Source: Clavelina lepadiformis (lineage: Eukaryota > Chordata > Ascidiacea > Aplousobranchia > Clavelinidae). From it: 64,000 bases of DNA. Below, in pieces: positions 63,101-64,000 of the stretch. Both the position numbers and the translations under genes were made by a program. The stretch is taken from positions 1,614,501 through 1,678,500 of the forward strand of contig NC_135241.1 in NCBI RefSeq assembly GCF_947623445.1, in the 5' to 3' direction. Position 1 is the first letter of the stretch. Each line of letters opens with the position of its first letter. The notes below the pieces were generated by a model. The model searched no databases and had not been told where the DNA came from. It saw only the letters and a program-made list of their open reading frames with translations.

Positions 63101-63802
63101 TAGGCTACTCAGCTTATATCAAACACTATAGATAGGTTTAGTTCGGATAGCACTAAATTTAAGGTTGAATTTGACAGGGATTAATAAACAAAACTTTACA
63201 TTCGACCAAAACCAGGACGGGTCTGCTGTGTACAAAATAAAAACTTTCGTAAAACGAGACCCATCGGAAGGCGCGCCGATTAATAACTGGGAAACTGCTG
63301 GGTTGTTCCGATCAGGAGGTTAAACATTTGCATTAAGATTATTATTAGCAATTTCGCCAAAATAATGTTCGTTTATGGGCCTATCAACGTATTTCAAAAG
63401 AAAACTTAATCCAGTTTCACATAGAAATCACCTGGTATGAGGAGCCCCGGAGCTTAGAAGAAATAAATTCGGTTTGCAGCTCTCCGTGTGAAGTTGGTTT
63501 TGCAAAAAAAATAGAAACACAGGTACAGCGACATAAAGTGGAGTGGTTTGTTCCTCCTCGATTAATGTCTCTAATACGTTTTATATTTTATAAACAATCA
63601 CGTGTAACCTTTTTCAAAGAATATCTGTTCCACCAACAACTTAAAACGTATTTTTTGCTGGATAACTACAGATGTGCTGTTGGCAATGCCAGGCCTGCCT
63701 GCCTCAGCAATACGTTGGTTTTAACGGCACCGAATGCTTGGAGTGCCCGCGTGGGAATTCACCGACATTAGACAGAAAGGATTGTCGAACAAATGAAATG
63801 AG
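60183..63802 (+). CDS. Class C receptor, metabotropic glutamate-like (5' part)
   Basis: Fourteen exons: 60183-60249, 60360-60424, 60509-60661, 60820-60909, 60998-61144, 61360-61540, 61629-61754, 61851 to about 61991, 62232-62393, 62524-62615, 62861-63022, 63178-63318, 63425-63522 and 63672-63802. A signal peptide (MGMLWTTLCIVVTVSVSFISC) precedes a Venus-flytrap domain with GDVLIGGMIPIH, GVLGATSSAVSMQ, FRTVPSDAPQARAIVEFV, WNYISVVYEDDAYG and RNPWFPEYL. A Cys-rich domain follows (CSSPCEVGFAKK, CCWQCQAC, CLECP and a final DC). The order matches mGluRs. By alignment from memory, the Ser, Thr, Asp and Tyr that hold the amino-acid backbone are kept, but the distal Arg (mGluR1 R78) reads Ile. The exon 8/9 junction is unresolved: the best donor (after 61999) breaks the frame, while a weaker one after 61991 keeps it. 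The seven-helix part is not found before the right edge. Confidence 0.85.
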
Positions 63803-64000
63803 GTCATCGACAGAAAGTTTAAATATACTCTGATTGTCCACATCTTACGGCAGCAACACATCGATACTTTTTCTGTTATTATTAACGTGATTTATACCGG
63901 TCAACATCAAAATGGTAAGAACTTTACCTTGATGTGAAATATTTCATGTTGAATTTTAGCCGCGTGAGGTACAGTGACCCATACAGCATCGCTTCACTCA

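Noticed and set aside
63851-63913. Possible 15th exon of the class C receptor after TTACGGCAG
   Set aside because: In the required phase it reaches a stop after about 13 codons and encodes no transmembrane segment.

Overview
The window is animal nuclear DNA: multi-exon genes with GT-AG introns, AT-rich intergenic sequence, microsatellites and short DNA transposons. CLIP-170, BTBD10 and TTC16-like proteins, a collagen-fibrinogen (ficolin-like) lectin and a metabotropic-glutamate-type receptor together point to an invertebrate deuterostome. The many compact introns and AT richness fit an ascidian tunicate (Ciona-like) best. That assignment is inference.

Layout. 1.3-3.5 kb (+), 6.7-8.9 kb (-) and 9.6-11.8 kb (-) hold three intact eight-exon genes of one unusual seven-transmembrane receptor family. 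The second and third form a young tandem duplication of about 2.85 kb. The first lies between long inverted repeats. 13.9-15.5 kb (+) is a ficolin-like gene with a decayed copy of one exon inside it and more remnants downstream. 18.1-25.6 kb (-) is a TTC16-like TPR gene. 28.1-31.3 kb (+) is a diverged fourth receptor with the same exon plan, followed by a broken fifth copy (31.9-32.7 kb). 33.2-34.8 kb (+) is an ER cyclophilin (PPIB-like, ending KRDEL). 36.3-53.7 kb (-) is CLIP1/CLIP-170, with two CAP-Gly domains, a long coiled coil and two zinc knuckles. 54.9-56.3 kb (-) is BTBD10/KCTD20-like. 60.2 kb to the right edge (+) is the ligand-binding half of a class C receptor whose membrane part is not found in the window.

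The most novel item is the receptor family. I rebuilt four complete gene models from splice sites, and the frame holds through all eight exons in each (392, 392, 392 and 404 or 428 aa). All carry the same C-x7-C-x7-C-x2-C motif directly before TM1 and lack several class A hallmarks: the TM3-ECL2 disulfide cysteines, an intact DRY, CWxP and NPxxY. Mobile DNA includes a hAT-type MITE with a perfect 8-bp target duplication, a pogo/Tigger-type derivative that keeps the start of a transposase, a TA-flanked foldback MITE and a hairpin element. I saw no tRNA, rRNA, CRISPR or viral element.
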